Source: Oscillospiraceae bacterium MB08-C2-2 (GTDB taxonomy: Bacteria > Bacillota > Clostridia > Oscillospirales > Ruminococcaceae). From it: a stretch of 64,000 nucleotides of DNA. The notes under the pieces are model-generated. The model was not told the origin of the DNA, ran no database searches, and worked only from the letters and a program-made list of their open reading frames with translations. Of this stretch, positions 8,887 to 17,451 are shown piece by piece. Numbering within the stretch: the first letter of the stretch is position 1; each line of letters opens with the position of its first letter. A program made the translations under genes and the position numbers. The stretch lies in assembly GCA_035621215.1 (NCBI GenBank), contig CP141729.1:2626944-2690943 (forward strand). The letters are read 5' to 3'.

Positions 8887-9171
8887 TCAGCCCTCCTTTT
8901 TCTGCTGCAGCAGGGTGGTCAGGTCGGAAATGAGGGAGAGCCTCGTATCGTCCGGCATAGTTTTGAACGCCGCACGAACATAGGCTTCCACCGCCTCCGG
9001 AGACTGGTCGCCGATTTCGATGATATCCACCTTTTGCACGCTGACTGTGCCGTTTGACAAGCCGAGGCGCACAATATCGCCGTAGTCCATGCCGCTGGCC
9101 GTGCGCAGCTCCTTGGGAATCAGCACACGGCCTTTGCTGTCCATCAGCTTGTAGATGGGTTTCTTATTCAT
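8887..9171 (-). CDS. AbrB/SpoVT-type DNA-binding protein
   Basis: 94 residues from the ATG at 9171; the upstream extension to 9219 lies inside the previous gene. Residues 5-45 (YKLMDSKGRVLIPKELRTASG and DIVRLGLSNGTV) form a swapped-hairpin AbrB domain. The C-terminal half is helical (EAVEAYVRAAFKTMP). AbrB-domain proteins of this size are transition-state regulators or antitoxin-like factors; no toxin partner is evident. It overlaps the preceding gene by 8 nt. Confidence 0.75.
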   Translation of the reverse strand: MNKKPIYKLMDSKGRVLIPKELRTASGMDYGDIVRLGLSNGTVSVQKVDIIEIGDQSPEAVEAYVRAAFKTMPDDTRLSLISDLTTLLQQKKEG

Positions 9172-9592
9172 TCTCCGCACCTCCCTCCAGCACACAGCGG
9201 ATGGTATCGTGGCTGACACCGAGGCTGTCGAACAGCTCCATGAGCTGGGACGGCAGCTGTTTCACAGGATCGGCGCTGCCGATGATGATGGCACCGTCCT
9301 CGCAGCGGATGTCCAGATCGTCATCCAGCGGAATCCCCGCCGCTTCTAAAAGCGCATGAGGCACCGACAGTTCTACGGATTTCGGTGCTTCCACCGGTTC
9401 ACTCACATGGTCGATACCATCCTTGGTGAGGAAAAACTCCCCATAGCTGTTAATCTGCTTCACCGGGTGATGGGACAGATACGCCAGATGCACGGTATCT
9501 CCGGCAGTGACGCACATGGTGTCCAAAACACCGGGCGGGAGAATGATGCTGCCGTTATCGGCAATCTGGCCTTTCGTTTCAATGATTTTCAT
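9164..9592 (-). CDS. Two-part AbrB-like hypothetical protein
   Basis: 142 residues; the ATG at 9592 follows AAAAGGAGG. Residues 1-45 (ETKGQIADNGSIILPPGVL and DTVHLAYLS) look like one AbrB-type barrel. Residues 70-110 (SVELSVPHALLEAAGI, DDLDIRCEDGAIII) look like a second. Such tandem architectures occur beside single AbrB genes in mobile elements. The DNA-binding assignment is tentative because the basic residues of the first half are sparse. It may form hetero-oligomers with the product of 8887-9171, which is speculative. Confidence 0.55.
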   Translation of the reverse strand: MKIIETKGQIADNGSIILPPGVLDTMCVTAGDTVHLAYLSHHPVKQINSYGEFFLTKDGIDHVSEPVEAPKSVELSVPHALLEAAGIPLDDDLDIRCEDGAIIIGSADPVKQLPSQLMELFDSLGVSHDTIRCVLEGGAENE

Positions 9593-9607
9593 AGCATAAG
9601 CCTCCTT

Positions 9608-9997
9608 TTACATCCCCATCTGCGGGGCATTGATTTGTTGTTCTTCTGGTGATTTCAGCTCCGATACAAAGGTGTGCAGCTCATCACCGGTCAGAGAGAT
9701 GTTGGCGATCTCCATTTCTCGGAGAAAATATGCGGCCTGCTTGTATTCGTCAGCCAGCTTCTGCATTCCCTTGGCGTTGTGGTAGCCGCTGCTGATACGG
9801 GTGTATCCCTTGAAAATGCAGTCATAGCTGCCGGTGTTCCCATTTTGCTGTACGGTCAGATACATCCCTGCATTGGTTTGAGCGCTGCAATCCAAATACA
9901 GGTCATCGTGAACATTGCCCACCACAAACTGATACCTGCCACCGCTTTCTTCCTCAATGAGAGCTTTCGCCCAGCGGATTTTTTCAAGTCCAGTCAT
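9608..9997 (-). CDS. Hypothetical cassette protein
   Basis: 129 residues; the ATG at 9997 overlaps the stop of the methylase gene (ATGA). Predicted soluble alpha/beta protein (YQFVVGNVHDDLYLD; YTRISSGYHNAKGMQKLADEY), with no family recognised. It ends PQMGM, similar to other proteins of the cassette. Translational coupling to the Dam-type methylase suggests co-production, but nothing shows a functional link. Confidence 0.6.
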   Translation of the reverse strand: MTGLEKIRWAKALIEEESGGRYQFVVGNVHDDLYLDCSAQTNAGMYLTVQQNGNTGSYDCIFKGYTRISSGYHNAKGMQKLADEYKQAAYFLREMEIANISLTGDELHTFVSELKSPEEQQINAPQMGM

Positions 9998-10923
9998 TCT
10001 TCGTATTCACCTCCAAAATCAAATAGGTTTAATTGGAACGTATCCTTTTCCCGCTCCTTGGGATCGTAGTTGGTAATGATAACCTCCGGGTACTCGCAAC
10101 CGCCGTCATACCGCTGTGCCAGATTGCTCAGGCGGGTGACCGGTGTGATGGTATAATCCCGATACAGCTCCCGGATAAAATCGCAGTCGTTGTAGCTGAC
10201 CATCCATTTGCCCTTACTGCCTGCCAGCGCATCCCGGAGCCGCTGATGGTCGGTTTTGAGAAACTCCACTGCATAGTGACCCTCTGTCATGTAATACGGC
10301 GGATCGCAATAAAAAAAGGCATCGTCCCGGTCGTACTGCCGGATCAATGCCTCGAAATCCTTATTTTCCACCACGGTGTCCGCAAGCCTTCTCGATGCCT
10401 GCCATATAACGGCGAACACCTTGCGGATGTCAAAGGGCTGGCAGCCGTAAGAGGTGCATCCGCTGCCGTAGCTATAACGTATGAGCTTGAAGAAGGCCGC
10501 TGCCCGCCACACATCACTTGGCTCGGCCTGCTCCAACATAATTGCCCTCAGTTCCTCAAACTCAGGCGGCGGGAGGTTCTGCTGCGCCAGCTCCAGTTCT
10601 TCTTTCAGGTATTCAGTATCAAATTCATCCTTTTCAAAGAAGCGGCGCAAGACACCAAATTCATGCCGGGAGTTGAGGGGCAGGAAGCCCAGCTCTTTGA
10701 GAAATGCCAGTGTTCTGTTTTTTACACAGTAGAACAGGTTTGTAAGGTTTCCGTTGAAATCGTTGTAGACCTCCATACCCTTGCAGTCCGGCGGCCTGCC
10801 GAATAAAACCCAGCCCCCACCGCCGAAGACTTCGATGTATCTGCCGAAGTCCTTGGGGAAGAGCCGGTATATGATATTGCGGAGGGCTTTCTTGCCGCCC
10901 ACCCAGCTGATAAAGCTATTGAT
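9994..10923 (-). CDS. Dam-type DNA adenine methylase, apparent ATC start
   Basis: About 309 residues. Motif I (FISWVGGKKAL), the AdoMet-binding FGGGGWVLF, the catalytic DPPY (YCDPPYYMTEGHY) and the C-terminal EVIITNY all fit the D12-class N6-adenine methylase family (Dam/DpnM). Family members begin only a few residues before FISWxGGK. Here no ATG exists there: an in-frame TGA sits at 10932-10930 and the first canonical start is a GTG at 10902, inside the motif. An ATC at 10923 lies nine bases after a good GGAGG and is the best start. Common as orphan methylase cargo of conjugative elements; target site unknown. Confidence 0.85.
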   Translation of the reverse strand: MNSFISWVGGKKALRNIIYRLFPKDFGRYIEVFGGGGWVLFGRPPDCKGMEVYNDFNGNLTNLFYCVKNRTLAFLKELGFLPLNSRHEFGVLRRFFEKDEFDTEYLKEELELAQQNLPPPEFEELRAIMLEQAEPSDVWRAAAFFKLIRYSYGSGCTSYGCQPFDIRKVFAVIWQASRRLADTVVENKDFEALIRQYDRDDAFFYCDPPYYMTEGHYAVEFLKTDHQRLRDALAGSKGKWMVSYNDCDFIRELYRDYTITPVTRLSNLAQRYDGGCEYPEVIITNYDPKEREKDTFQLNLFDFGGEYEE

Positions 10924-10966
10924 ATTACATCACCTCCCTCTGAAAAGAAAAAAGAGCCGATAGTCA

Positions 10967-11551
10967 CTACATTTTCAGTGACATCGACTCGTCTGGATTA
11001 TGGTATTCGCAGGTTTCTTCATTGTACAGATATCCCTCATCGGCCAAATCCACATCGTGAACCTCAGCCGCCAGCTCCAGCGCTTCCTTGGAGCCGCCGG
11101 GAGGAATATCGCAGAACATTTCCTCACCATTTTCATATTCCTTTTTCCCTGTGTTGTATCCGAAGTCCTCGTCTGCCCATTTGTGTTCAAAAGATAGATC
11201 AGGATATTTTGCCGCCAGTGCAGCAATGACATTTTCCGGACGGCTCCATGCGGTCTGGAACTCGATATGCTCGCCGTCAAAATCCTGCGGGGTATATGCA
11301 CCATCGTAGCCGTAGCTGTTCCACTTGGTTCCCCAATTGGAAATCGACCAGTCATACCAGTTTTCTTTGCCGTACTTCTCACGCTCGGCCATACCGAGGT
11401 TTCCACGAAATATATGCGCAGGCATGGGGACGACCTTATTGAAGTCAATACTGCCGAGACCGATCTTATCATCCTTGATGGCCTCGAACATAGCACTGAC
11501 CTTTTCCGGATCACCCGACACCCTTAAAATATTGGTTACATGATTCGGCAT
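10967..11551 (-). CDS. YubB/DUF1281-like ferredoxin-fold protein
   Basis: 194 residues; the ATG at 11551 overlaps the upstream stop (TAATG). The N-terminus MPNHVTNILRVSG and the central NWYDWSISNWGTKWN motif are typical of the YubB (DUF1281) group found on plasmids and conjugative elements. The function of the family is unknown to me. Soluble, acidic C-terminal third. Likely coupled to the gene before it, whose last codons contain the ribosome site (GGGAGGAATGAGG). Confidence 0.7.
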   Translation of the reverse strand: MPNHVTNILRVSGDPEKVSAMFEAIKDDKIGLGSIDFNKVVPMPAHIFRGNLGMAEREKYGKENWYDWSISNWGTKWNSYGYDGAYTPQDFDGEHIEFQTAWSRPENVIAALAAKYPDLSFEHKWADEDFGYNTGKKEYENGEEMFCDIPPGGSKEALELAAEVHDVDLADEGYLYNEETCEYHNPDESMSLKM

Positions 11552-12069
11552 TACCTCATTCCTCCCATCGTCATGCCAAAGCCAAAGGACTGGCTGCCTT
11601 TCAGCTCATCCTCCGGCTTAATAAAGAAGCGGTCGCTGCTATCCCAAAAGCTAAGATACAGCTCACCGTCATCCACTTTGATCTCCCTCTGCTCCAGCCC
11701 CTCACCCCAGCCGTCACTAAATTGAGAAGAGAGCCATTCGGTAAGCTCCGCAAGCTCAGAGGGGGAAAGCGTACCATAAGTTTGCACCTCGGTCACACCC
11801 CACAGCTCGCCGTTCCATTCTTCAACGGTCGGGTTAATGCTGTACACCTTTCGGCTGAGATCGTCATCAAGGTAAACGGCGAGACCACGCTCACCCTTGC
11901 TGGGCAGCTTTTCTTTTTCGATGAGGGCAAGGATTTCATCCTCATATTCCAAAACCTCACCGGCAGATAGGCCATCCCGATAATTGTCAAGATCGCCCCA
12001 TTCGTTTTTTCGGTAGATATGGGGGAAGAGGGGGCTGAATAGCCGCAGGGATTGCAGTTCATTTTTCAT
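11551..12069 (-). CDS. Hypothetical protein, first gene of the cassette operon
   Basis: 172 residues; the ATG at 12069 follows AAAGGATGG. No recognised domain; it is acidic with many Trp and Glu residues, and its second half (GELYLSFWDSSDRFFI) looks beta-rich. It ends FGMTMGGMR, where the codons for MGGMR double as the ribosome site of the next gene. A terminator (12104-12147) stands only 35 nt upstream, so expression depends on read-through, antitermination or a promoter hidden in the hairpin region. Confidence 0.6.
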   Translation of the reverse strand: MKNELQSLRLFSPLFPHIYRKNEWGDLDNYRDGLSAGEVLEYEDEILALIEKEKLPSKGERGLAVYLDDDLSRKVYSINPTVEEWNGELWGVTEVQTYGTLSPSELAELTEWLSSQFSDGWGEGLEQREIKVDDGELYLSFWDSSDRFFIKPEDELKGSQSFGFGMTMGGMR

Positions 12070-12103
12070 GGTGCATCCATCCTTTCATTTTGATTTTGGG
12101 CGC

Positions 12104-12147
12104 AAAAAAAGCGGCTGTGTTTTTCAGTTACGAAGAACACAGCCGCT
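12104..12147 (-). terminator. Intrinsic terminator / possible attenuator before the cassette operon
   Basis: A 12-bp stem (AGCGGCTGTGTT at 12110-12121 with its complement at 12136-12147) is followed on the minus strand by seven T. It lies directly before the first gene of the cassette operon. Confidence 0.75.
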
Positions 12148-12220
12148 TCAAAATTGCCCCGTAGGGTATTGGCTTTATTAAATTGTTTGCCGAACTGATT
12201 CCGGCCTAAAACGAGAAACA

Positions 12221-12246
12221 CCCCGCTTTCTTGTTAAAAAGCAGGG
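12221..12246 (-). repeat. Hairpin between tRNA-Pro and the cassette
   Basis: About nine base pairs on the minus strand (CCCTGCTTT with AAAGCGGGG). No clear T-run follows, so it is not a confident terminator. Confidence 0.4.
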
Positions 12247-12255
12247 TGCATCTAT

Positions 12256-12295
12256 GAAAAACGAGGGTCTTGAATTTTTCATTCAAAACCCTCGT
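12256..12295 (-). terminator. Probable tRNA-Pro terminator
   Basis: A 14-bp stem with one mismatch (12261-12274 with 12282-12295) is followed on the minus strand by TTTTT. It lies 56 nt past the tRNA 3' end. Confidence 0.7.
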
Positions 12296-12350
12296 CAGGC
12301 CGCATAAACACTGGCTTTTTCAGCTCTGTATCTATTTTGACCTAATCTTC

Positions 12351-12427
12351 TGGTCTGAGTGGCGGGACTTGAACCCACGGCCTCTACCACCCCAAGGTAG
12401 CGCGCTACCAAACTGCGCCACACCCAG
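12351..12427 (-). tRNA. tRNA-Pro (GGG)
   Basis: A 77-nt cloverleaf including an encoded CCA (12353-12351). The acceptor stem is CTGGGTG with CACTCAG plus discriminator A. The T-arm contains GGGTTCAAGTCCC. The anticodon arm is CTACC, loop TTGGGGT, GGTAG, which places GGG at positions 34-36, so it reads proline CCC/CCU codons. The 3' end points toward the accessory cassette, the usual geometry when an element integrates at a tRNA gene; no att repeat is visible here. Confidence 0.93.
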
Positions 12428-12568
12428 ACATACCGCTGAACTGAAAGTCAGCTTATAAATAATAGCATAGTCCCGATAAAAAAGCAAGCCCTTTTCTCTA
12501 ATTTTCCGCCCTTATTTGCAGTTTTGTTTATGTGTTTTGCAGGGCATCAAAAACAGCTGTTTAACCAT

Positions 12569-12603
12569 AAAAAAGGAACCGGGCACAAAGCCCGGTTCCT
12601 TTT
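12569..12603 (-). terminator. ppdK terminator
   Basis: The 14-bp stem AAAAGGAACCGGGC (12571-12584) with its complement (12590-12603) is followed by T's on the minus strand, 20 nt past the ppdK stop. Confidence 0.85.
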
Positions 12604-12623
12604 AACAAGCGAAAGAAACAATC

Positions 12624-15257
12624 TTATTTCTTGCCGTGTTTGATCGCAGCCTGAGCAGCAGCCAAACGGGCGATAGGCACACGGAAGGGAGAGCAGGAAA
12701 CATAAGCCAGCCCAACCTTGTGGAAGAACTCAATGGAGCTGGGATCGCCGCCGTGCTCACCACAAACACCGAGCTTCAGTTCGGGGCGGCCCTTTTTGCC
12801 CAAGGTAACAGCGGTCTCTACCAGACGGCCTACGCCATTCTGATCCAATCTTGCGAAGGGATCGGATTCGTAGATCTTCTTGTCATAGTAGTGGCCCAGG
12901 AAGTTACCGGCATCATCACGGCTGAAACCAAAGGTCATCTGGGTCAGGTCGTTGGTGCCGAAGCTGAAGAAAGCGGCTTCCTTGGCAACTTCATCGGCGG
13001 TGACACAAGCTCTGGGAATCTCGATCATGGTACCAACCAGATATTCCAGCTTGATGCCGCTGGCTGCGATAACTTCATCAGCAGTCTTAACAACAACGCT
13101 CTTAACAAAAGCCAGCTCTTTCACTTCGCCAACCAGAGGAATCATGATTTCAGGAACCATCTTCCAGTCGGGATGCTTTTTCTGGATGTTAACAGCAGCT
13201 TCGATAACAGCTCTGGTCTGCATCTCAGCAATTTCAGGATACGCAACAGCCAGACGGCAGCCGCGGAAGCCCATCATGGGATTGAACTCGTGCAGGCTGG
13301 AGATGGTTTGCTTGACAGAGTCAACATCCATGTTCAGATCCTTGGCGAGAGAAGCAATCTCATCAGCGTTGGTGGGCAGGAATTCATGCAGCGGAGGATC
13401 CAGGAAGCGGATGGTTACAGGCAGACCCTTCATCGCTTCGTAGATGCCCTCAAAGTCGCCTCTCTGAATGGGGAGAAGCTTAGCCAAAGCGGCTTTGCGC
13501 TGCTCAAGAGAGGTGGAAAGGATCATCTCACGCATTGCATGAATACGGTCAGCTTCAAAGAACATATGCTCAGTACGGCACAGACCAATACCTTCGGCGC
13601 CAAACTGGATAGCCTGAGTAGCGTCGCGGGGGGTATCAGCGTTGGTGCGGATCTTCAGGCTTCTCTCTTCGTCGGCCCAAGTCATCAGGGTGTTAAAGTA
13701 ACCACTGATCTCGGCTTCAACGGTGGGCAGAGCCTCGCCATAAATGTTACCGGTGGAACCGTTCAGGGAGATATAGTCACCCTCCTTGATGGTCTTGCCG
13801 CCGAGTACAAAGAATTTCGCTTCTTCGTGCATATCGATATCACCGCAGCCGGCAACGCAGCAACGGCCCATGCCACGGGCAACAACAGCGGCGTGAGAGG
13901 TCATACCGCCGCGAACGGTCAGAATACCGGAAGCAAGGTTCATACCCTCGATGTCCTCAGGGGAGGTCTCAAGGCGGGCAAGGATAACCTTTTCGCCCTT
14001 GTTGAACCAGATAACAGCGTCTTCAGCGTTGAAAACAACACGGCCGCAGGCAGCGCCGGGAGAAGCAGGCAGACCGGAGCCGATGGGCTGGGCAGCCTTA
14101 AGAGCCTTGGGCTCAAACTGGGGATGCAGCAGAGCGTCCAAAGATTTGGGATCAACAGACATAACGGCTTCCTTCTTGGAAATCATGCCTTCGTCAACCA
14201 AATCGCAAGCGATTTTCAGAGCGGCAGCGGCAGTTCTCTTACCGCCACGGGTCTGGAGCATATACAGCTTGCCGCGCTCGATGGTGAACTCCATATCCTG
14301 CATATCACGGTAGTGATTTTCCAGATTCTTAGCGGTAGCAGCAAACTGCTCGTACACCTCAGGCATAATGTCCTTCATCTGATCGATGGTGGAAGGAGTA
14401 CGGATACCGGCAACAACGTCCTCACCCTGTGCGTTCATCAGGAACTCGCCATACAGCTTGTTCTCACCAGTGGAGGGGTTACGGGTAAAGGCAACGCCTG
14501 TTCCGCAGTCATCACCCATGTTGCCGAATACCATGGCCTGCACGTTAACGGCAGTACCCCAAGAGGAGGGGATATCGTTCATGCGGCGATAGTAGTTGGC
14601 GCGAGGGTTGTCCCAAGAACGGAAAACAGCCTTCACAGCGCTGATCAGCTGCTCTCTGGGGTCTTCAGGGAAATCGGTTCCCTTCTGCTCTTTGTAGTAA
14701 GCCTTGAACTTCTTGACCATATCCTTCAGGTCATCGGCAGTCAGCTCAGTATCCAGCTCAACGCCCTTTTTCTCTTTGATTTCGTCGATGATTCTCTCAA
14801 AGTTGCTTTTGGGAACTTCCATAACAACGTCGGAGAACATCTGGATAAAGCGGCGATAGGAGTCGTAGGCAAAGCGGGGGTTGTTGGTCAGCTTAGCAAA
14901 GCCTTCCACAACGATGTCGTTAAGACCAAGGTTCAGAATGGTGTCCATCATGCCGGGCATAGAGGCCCGGGCGCCGGAGCGGACAGAAACCAGCAGAGGA
15001 TCGCTGAGATCACCAAACTTTTTACCAATGGATTCTTCCAGCTTGGCCAAATTTGCAAAGATCTCTTTTTCGATGTCGGCATTGATCTGGCGGCCATCCT
15101 CATAATACTGGGTGCAGGCCTCGGTGGTGACGGTGAAGCCGTTGGGAACGGGCATTCCCAGGCCTACCATTTCGGCCAGATTCGCGCCCTTTCCTCCCAA
15201 AAGCTCACGCATGGTGGCGTTGCCTTCGGAGAACATGTAGACGAATTTTTTGCTCAC
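12624..15257 (-). CDS. ppdK: Pyruvate, phosphate dikinase
   Basis: 877 residues, the normal family length. The GTG at 15257 follows AGGAGG by eight bases. The N-terminal ATP-grasp domain begins KGANLAEMVGLGMPVPNGF. The swivelling domain carries the phosphohistidine motif GGMTSHAAVVARGMG (about residue 455). The C-terminal PEP/pyruvate barrel carries GVCGEHGGDPSS with the catalytic Cys (about residue 835). It interconverts pyruvate, ATP and Pi with PEP, AMP and PPi in the cytoplasm and commonly serves glycolysis or gluconeogenesis in anaerobes. It is a monocistronic unit with its own terminator. Confidence 0.97.
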   Translation of the reverse strand: MSKKFVYMFSEGNATMRELLGGKGANLAEMVGLGMPVPNGFTVTTEACTQYYEDGRQINADIEKEIFANLAKLEESIGKKFGDLSDPLLVSVRSGARASMPGMMDTILNLGLNDIVVEGFAKLTNNPRFAYDSYRRFIQMFSDVVMEVPKSNFERIIDEIKEKKGVELDTELTADDLKDMVKKFKAYYKEQKGTDFPEDPREQLISAVKAVFRSWDNPRANYYRRMNDIPSSWGTAVNVQAMVFGNMGDDCGTGVAFTRNPSTGENKLYGEFLMNAQGEDVVAGIRTPSTIDQMKDIMPEVYEQFAATAKNLENHYRDMQDMEFTIERGKLYMLQTRGGKRTAAAALKIACDLVDEGMISKKEAVMSVDPKSLDALLHPQFEPKALKAAQPIGSGLPASPGAACGRVVFNAEDAVIWFNKGEKVILARLETSPEDIEGMNLASGILTVRGGMTSHAAVVARGMGRCCVAGCGDIDMHEEAKFFVLGGKTIKEGDYISLNGSTGNIYGEALPTVEAEISGYFNTLMTWADEERSLKIRTNADTPRDATQAIQFGAEGIGLCRTEHMFFEADRIHAMREMILSTSLEQRKAALAKLLPIQRGDFEGIYEAMKGLPVTIRFLDPPLHEFLPTNADEIASLAKDLNMDVDSVKQTISSLHEFNPMMGFRGCRLAVAYPEIAEMQTRAVIEAAVNIQKKHPDWKMVPEIMIPLVGEVKELAFVKSVVVKTADEVIAASGIKLEYLVGTMIEIPRACVTADEVAKEAAFFSFGTNDLTQMTFGFSRDDAGNFLGHYYDKKIYESDPFARLDQNGVGRLVETAVTLGKKGRPELKLGVCGEHGGDPSSIEFFHKVGLAYVSCSPFRVPIARLAAAQAAIKHGKK

Positions 15258-15852
15258 TACTTCTACCTCCTGAAAATTTTCTTTATTTTTTGCATCAGTA
15301 CCTATAGCGGAACAGGGGCAAACAGGCTGTACTGCGCTTTTTCAGCGAAGCCAACCTGAACCGCGAAAGGGGGAAAACATAGAGCTGTTTTCTCCAGCGC
15401 AACTATTATAACATATTATACAAGATATTATCCAGTTGTTGCCTGCAAAAATTTACAATTCCATAAATATTTGATGCTTTTGTTTAAAACGCAACATAAA
15501 CCCTTGCAAATACTAATAAAAATTGCAATAATAAAATTGAGAAATTCCCGAATCCGGGCCGAAAGCAGGACGGGAACCCCTAACGCATACCTCTTCATAA
15601 GGGGTGGCGAAAAGCATAAAACAACCAAATGATCGATAAAAGCATACTCCTTTTATATGGGGATTTTTTCTGCATGGAGCACAGCCACAGGTGTGGCGAT
15701 TTATAGGCTTTTTCACCCTGAGTTTGGCGCGCTTGTACCTTGTAAAAAAGGCGATGCTTCACAAAACTAAAAAATGAGACTGCGGATTTGGCAGGAGCGA
15801 GGTTATTCCCTTTGCCTGCCTGCTCGTATACTATTTGAAATGGAGTGATTGT
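15258..15852. other. Intergenic region between ppdK and glmU
   Basis: 595 nt between divergent genes. The ppdK side is AT-rich, with two TATAAT hexamers on the minus strand (15420-15415 and 15410-15405) that may form its promoter, but no clear -35 was found. Minus-strand frames here lack ribosome sites and recognisable proteins. No structured element was identified. Confidence 0.4.
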
Positions 15853-17226
15853 GTGAAGCGAACAGGTTCGGTTATTCTGGCTGCCGGTGACGGCAAAAGA
15901 ATGGGCTCGGCAAAGCCCAAGGTGCTCTGCGAGGTTCTGTTTCGCCCCATGATTGGCTGGGTTGCCGATTGCTGCAATGCGGCCGGTATTGAGCAAAACT
16001 GCGTTGTTCTGGGGAACGGCGCCGATTTTGTGCGCCCTTTTTTGCCTTTTAATTTTGAGGCCGTTTTGCAGCAGGAGCGCTTGGGCACCGGTCATGCCGC
16101 CTCTATGGCCCGGGATTTTATCCGGGAAGGGGATTTTGACCATGTGGCAGTGCTCTGCGGGGATGCGCCTTTTATCACCCCGGATTTGCTGCAGGAGGCT
16201 CTGACCCTTCACCGGGAACAGGGCAACGGGGTTACGGTAATTACCGCCCGGGTGGCGGACCCCACCGGCTATGGCCGTATCCGCCGGGAAGGAAACCGCC
16301 TTGCCGCCATTGTGGAGCAGGCAGATGCCGATGAAGAAACCCTTCGGATTGATGAAATCAACGCAGGGGCCTACTGGTTCCGCAAAGATTTTCTGCTGCG
16401 TTTTTTTGATGCGATGGGTAATGACAATGCCCAAGGGGAATATTACCTAACAGATTGTGTGCAGGCGGCTGCCCGCCTCGGTGAGACTGCGGGGGCGTGG
16501 CTTTCGCCGACTGCGGATGTGGCGCTGGGAGCCAATACCCGCAAGGGTCTTGCTTTGCTCAATTCCATTGCCCGGGAGCGGGTGCTGGATAAGCTCATGG
16601 ATGCCGGAGTCAGCATTCCTTTTCCCGATGGCATTGTGGTGGGAGATCAGGTTGAGATCGGCCCGGATACAGTGCTTTTGCCAGGGACTATCATTTTAGG
16701 TAAGGTTACCATCGGCAGCGGCTGTGAGATTGGCCCCAACTCCCACATTACCGACAGTGTGATTGGCGATGGCTGCCGGGTTATTTCTTCCTACATTGAC
16801 CAATCCACCATTGAAGAAAATGTCAAGATCGGGCCGATGTCTAATGTGCGGCCCAACTGCCATATAAAATCGGGAGCAAAAATCGGGGATTTCGTGGAAA
16901 TCAAAAATTCCGTGATTGGCTCCAAAACGGCGGTAGCGCACCTGACCTATGTGGGGGATTCCGATGTGGGTGACCGGTGCAATTTCGGCTGCGGAACCGT
17001 TACTGTCAATTATGACGGGGCGAAAAAATACCGCACCACCATTGGCAACAATGTGTTTGTGGGGTGCAACACCAACCTGATTGCCCCTGTCACCATGGGG
17101 GATCGCTCCTACAGTGCCGCAGGCACCACGGTAACACAGGATGTTCCGCCGGGTGCGCTGGTTATTGGCCGCAGCCGCCAGAAGGTGATTGAGGGCTGGA
17201 CAGAAACCTCTGGAAAAACCAAATAG
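15853..17226 (+). CDS. glmU: Bifunctional N-acetylglucosamine-1-P uridyltransferase / glucosamine-1-P acetyltransferase
   Basis: 457 residues from the GTG at 15853, seven bases after GGAG; the TTG at 15835 is before that site. The N-terminal pyrophosphorylase motif LAAGDGKRMGSAKPKVL (about 9-25) is followed by NAGAYWF. The left-handed beta helix with repeated hexapeptides (about 250-445) includes FGCGTVTVNYDGAKKYRT. It makes UDP-GlcNAc for peptidoglycan in the cytoplasm. The glmU-prs-pth-mfd order is widespread in Firmicutes. Confidence 0.97.
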   Translation: MKRTGSVILAAGDGKRMGSAKPKVLCEVLFRPMIGWVADCCNAAGIEQNCVVLGNGADFVRPFLPFNFEAVLQQERLGTGHAASMARDFIREGDFDHVAVLCGDAPFITPDLLQEALTLHREQGNGVTVITARVADPTGYGRIRREGNRLAAIVEQADADEETLRIDEINAGAYWFRKDFLLRFFDAMGNDNAQGEYYLTDCVQAAARLGETAGAWLSPTADVALGANTRKGLALLNSIARERVLDKLMDAGVSIPFPDGIVVGDQVEIGPDTVLLPGTIILGKVTIGSGCEIGPNSHITDSVIGDGCRVISSYIDQSTIEENVKIGPMSNVRPNCHIKSGAKIGDFVEIKNSVIGSKTAVAHLTYVGDSDVGDRCNFGCGTVTVNYDGAKKYRTTIGNNVFVGCNTNLIAPVTMGDRSYSAAGTTVTQDVPPGALVIGRSRQKVIEGWTETSGKTK

Positions 17227-17451
17227 CTTAAAGTTCTTAGAATGGTGAAAGATTTTTTGGCTGTATCGGTTTGCTTTTGTGCAAACCCATGAAAAACCTG
17301 GAATTAGCCCACTTCGCCTTGCTATTTGGAAAAATAGAGCCTATAATCGTTAATGTTTGCTGTATGCCGATGGTTTATATCGGAGGCCTTCTTTGGGGGG
17401 GCCTTCGGGTTTCATATACATTATCAAAGAGTGAAAAAGGGAGACGTTGTA

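Noticed and set aside
12351..12376. Integration site (att) at the tRNA-Pro 3' end
   Set aside because: The geometry fits, but no second copy of the tRNA end or integrase is present in the window, so it is not annotated as a feature.
12636..15359. Long plus-strand open frame of 907 codons
   Set aside because: It is antisense to ppdK, which has full-length family motifs. The frame is open only because of the codon composition of the real gene and shows no recognisable protein.
15595..16434. Minus-strand open frame of 279 codons over the glmU start
   Set aside because: Mostly antisense to glmU, with no ribosome site and no recognisable family.
17227..17451. Riboswitch or PurR site before prs
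   Set aside because: Only a short 7-bp hairpin and a GC-rich patch are visible; no known motif.
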